Positions 32,438 through 32,678 of a stretch of 32,678 nt of DNA are shown in pieces. A program made the position numbers and the translations under genes. The stretch covers positions 1 to 32,678 of the forward strand of contig JAITLV010000058.1 in assembly GCA_031277685.1 (NCBI GenBank), written 5' to 3'. Position 1 is the first letter of the stretch. Each line of letters opens with the position of its first letter. Origin of the DNA: Sphingobacterium sp. GTDB taxonomy: Bacteria; Bacteroidota; Bacteroidia; Sphingobacteriales; Sphingobacteriaceae. The notes under the pieces were generated by a model. The model ran no database searches, was not told the origin of the DNA, and saw nothing but the letters and a program-made list of their open reading frames with translations.

Positions 32438-32678
32438 ATGTTCGCATTCAAGTCGTCAAAAAAGGATTCAACGCAAGACCATGAGCTCTTGCAACAATAT
32501 CAGGAGACATCAGATCTCAAGGTATTGGGAAATCTCTATCAACGACATACCGAAATGGCCTATTATGTCTGCTTACGGTATCTTCAAGATCCAGAATTGA
32601 GTAAAGATGCCGTGATGAATATTTTTGAAGAGCTCATCTACAAAGTTAATAAGCAAGAAATCAAAGACTTTCCGAGAT
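32438..32678 (+). CDS. RNA polymerase sigma-70-family factor (ECF-like), N-terminal part
   Basis: The first ~80 codons of a gene cut by the window end. After a polar start (MFAFKSSKKDSTQDHELL), the sequence has the sigma region 2 layout: DLKVLGNLYQRHTEMAYYV (region 2.1), CLRYLQDPELSKDAVMNIFE (2.2, where D.A.....F.E is the core-binding pattern) and ELIYKVNKQEIKDF. This form is common in Bacteroidota next to divergent YfbK-like VWA genes. It probably controls that neighbouring envelope system; an anti-sigma factor may lie beyond the window. Confidence 0.8.
   Translation, partial: MFAFKSSKKDSTQDHELLQQYQETSDLKVLGNLYQRHTEMAYYVCLRYLQDPELSKDAVMNIFEELIYKVNKQEIKDFPR

Overview
The window looks like a chromosomal segment of a Bacteroidota bacterium, most likely Sphingobacteriaceae (Sphingobacterium- or Pedobacter-like). 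The signs are a tmRNA with a tag ending in ENYALAA, a SusC/RagA-type outer-membrane barrel, several carboxypeptidase-regulatory-like (CarboxypepD_reg) domains, a DUF6266 protein, a YfbK-like VWA protein facing a sigma-70 gene, TAnnTTTG-type promoter boxes and moderate-to-low GC. The genus is inferred from family content, not from an alignment.

Layout. 1-341: 3' part of tmRNA (ssrA) and a strong bidirectional terminator. 342-5970: a divergent AraC-type regulator followed by a four-gene plus-strand cluster (GMC oxidoreductase, its small Tat/lipoprotein subunit, a TIM-barrel sugar isomerase/epimerase-like protein, a Gfo/Idh/MocA dehydrogenase). Its composition fits oxidative (3-keto) sugar or glycoside metabolism. 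6014-8451: hairpin terminator, then a GH18 chitinase-like enzyme and a DUF5009 membrane acyltransferase-like protein on the minus strand. 8452-8946: gene-poor gap with a hairpin and an interrupted short reading frame. 8947-9970: GNAT acetyltransferase and a small secreted protein. 10043-17518: a minus-strand pair, a SusC-type barrel in which I see no plug domain, followed by a giant alpha-2-macroglobulin-like protein that carries a TonB-receptor plug domain in its middle and keeps a CxEQ thioester motif. This is the most unusual system in the window: plug and barrel appear to be on separate polypeptides, with the plug fused to a macroglobulin. 17717-21039: membrane-anchored FAD-linked oxidase, tandem UspA protein and an exported isomerase-like protein.

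21300-26138 is a patchier region. It has a tiny membrane protein, a 250-bp cluster of palindromic repeats, a very AT-rich leader before an XRE-type regulator, a fatty-acid desaturase whose 3' end overlaps the regulator gene, a protein with an internal beta-repeat and a C-terminal anchor, a textbook terminator, two different 11-bp tandem repeats in front of a DUF6266 gene, and a secreted CarboxypepD_reg protein. 26376-29716 is a compact pstSCAB phosphate-uptake operon with 11-bp gene overlaps and no phoU behind it. 29834-32678 holds a small secreted protein, a YfbK-like VWA protein with a TonB-receptor-like leader, and the start of a divergent sigma-70-family factor cut by the window end.

Functionally the window is mostly cell-envelope and nutrient-acquisition biology: outer-membrane transport, polysaccharide handling, phosphate import, membrane lipid modification and stress response. 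I see no prophage, transposase, CRISPR array or tRNA.
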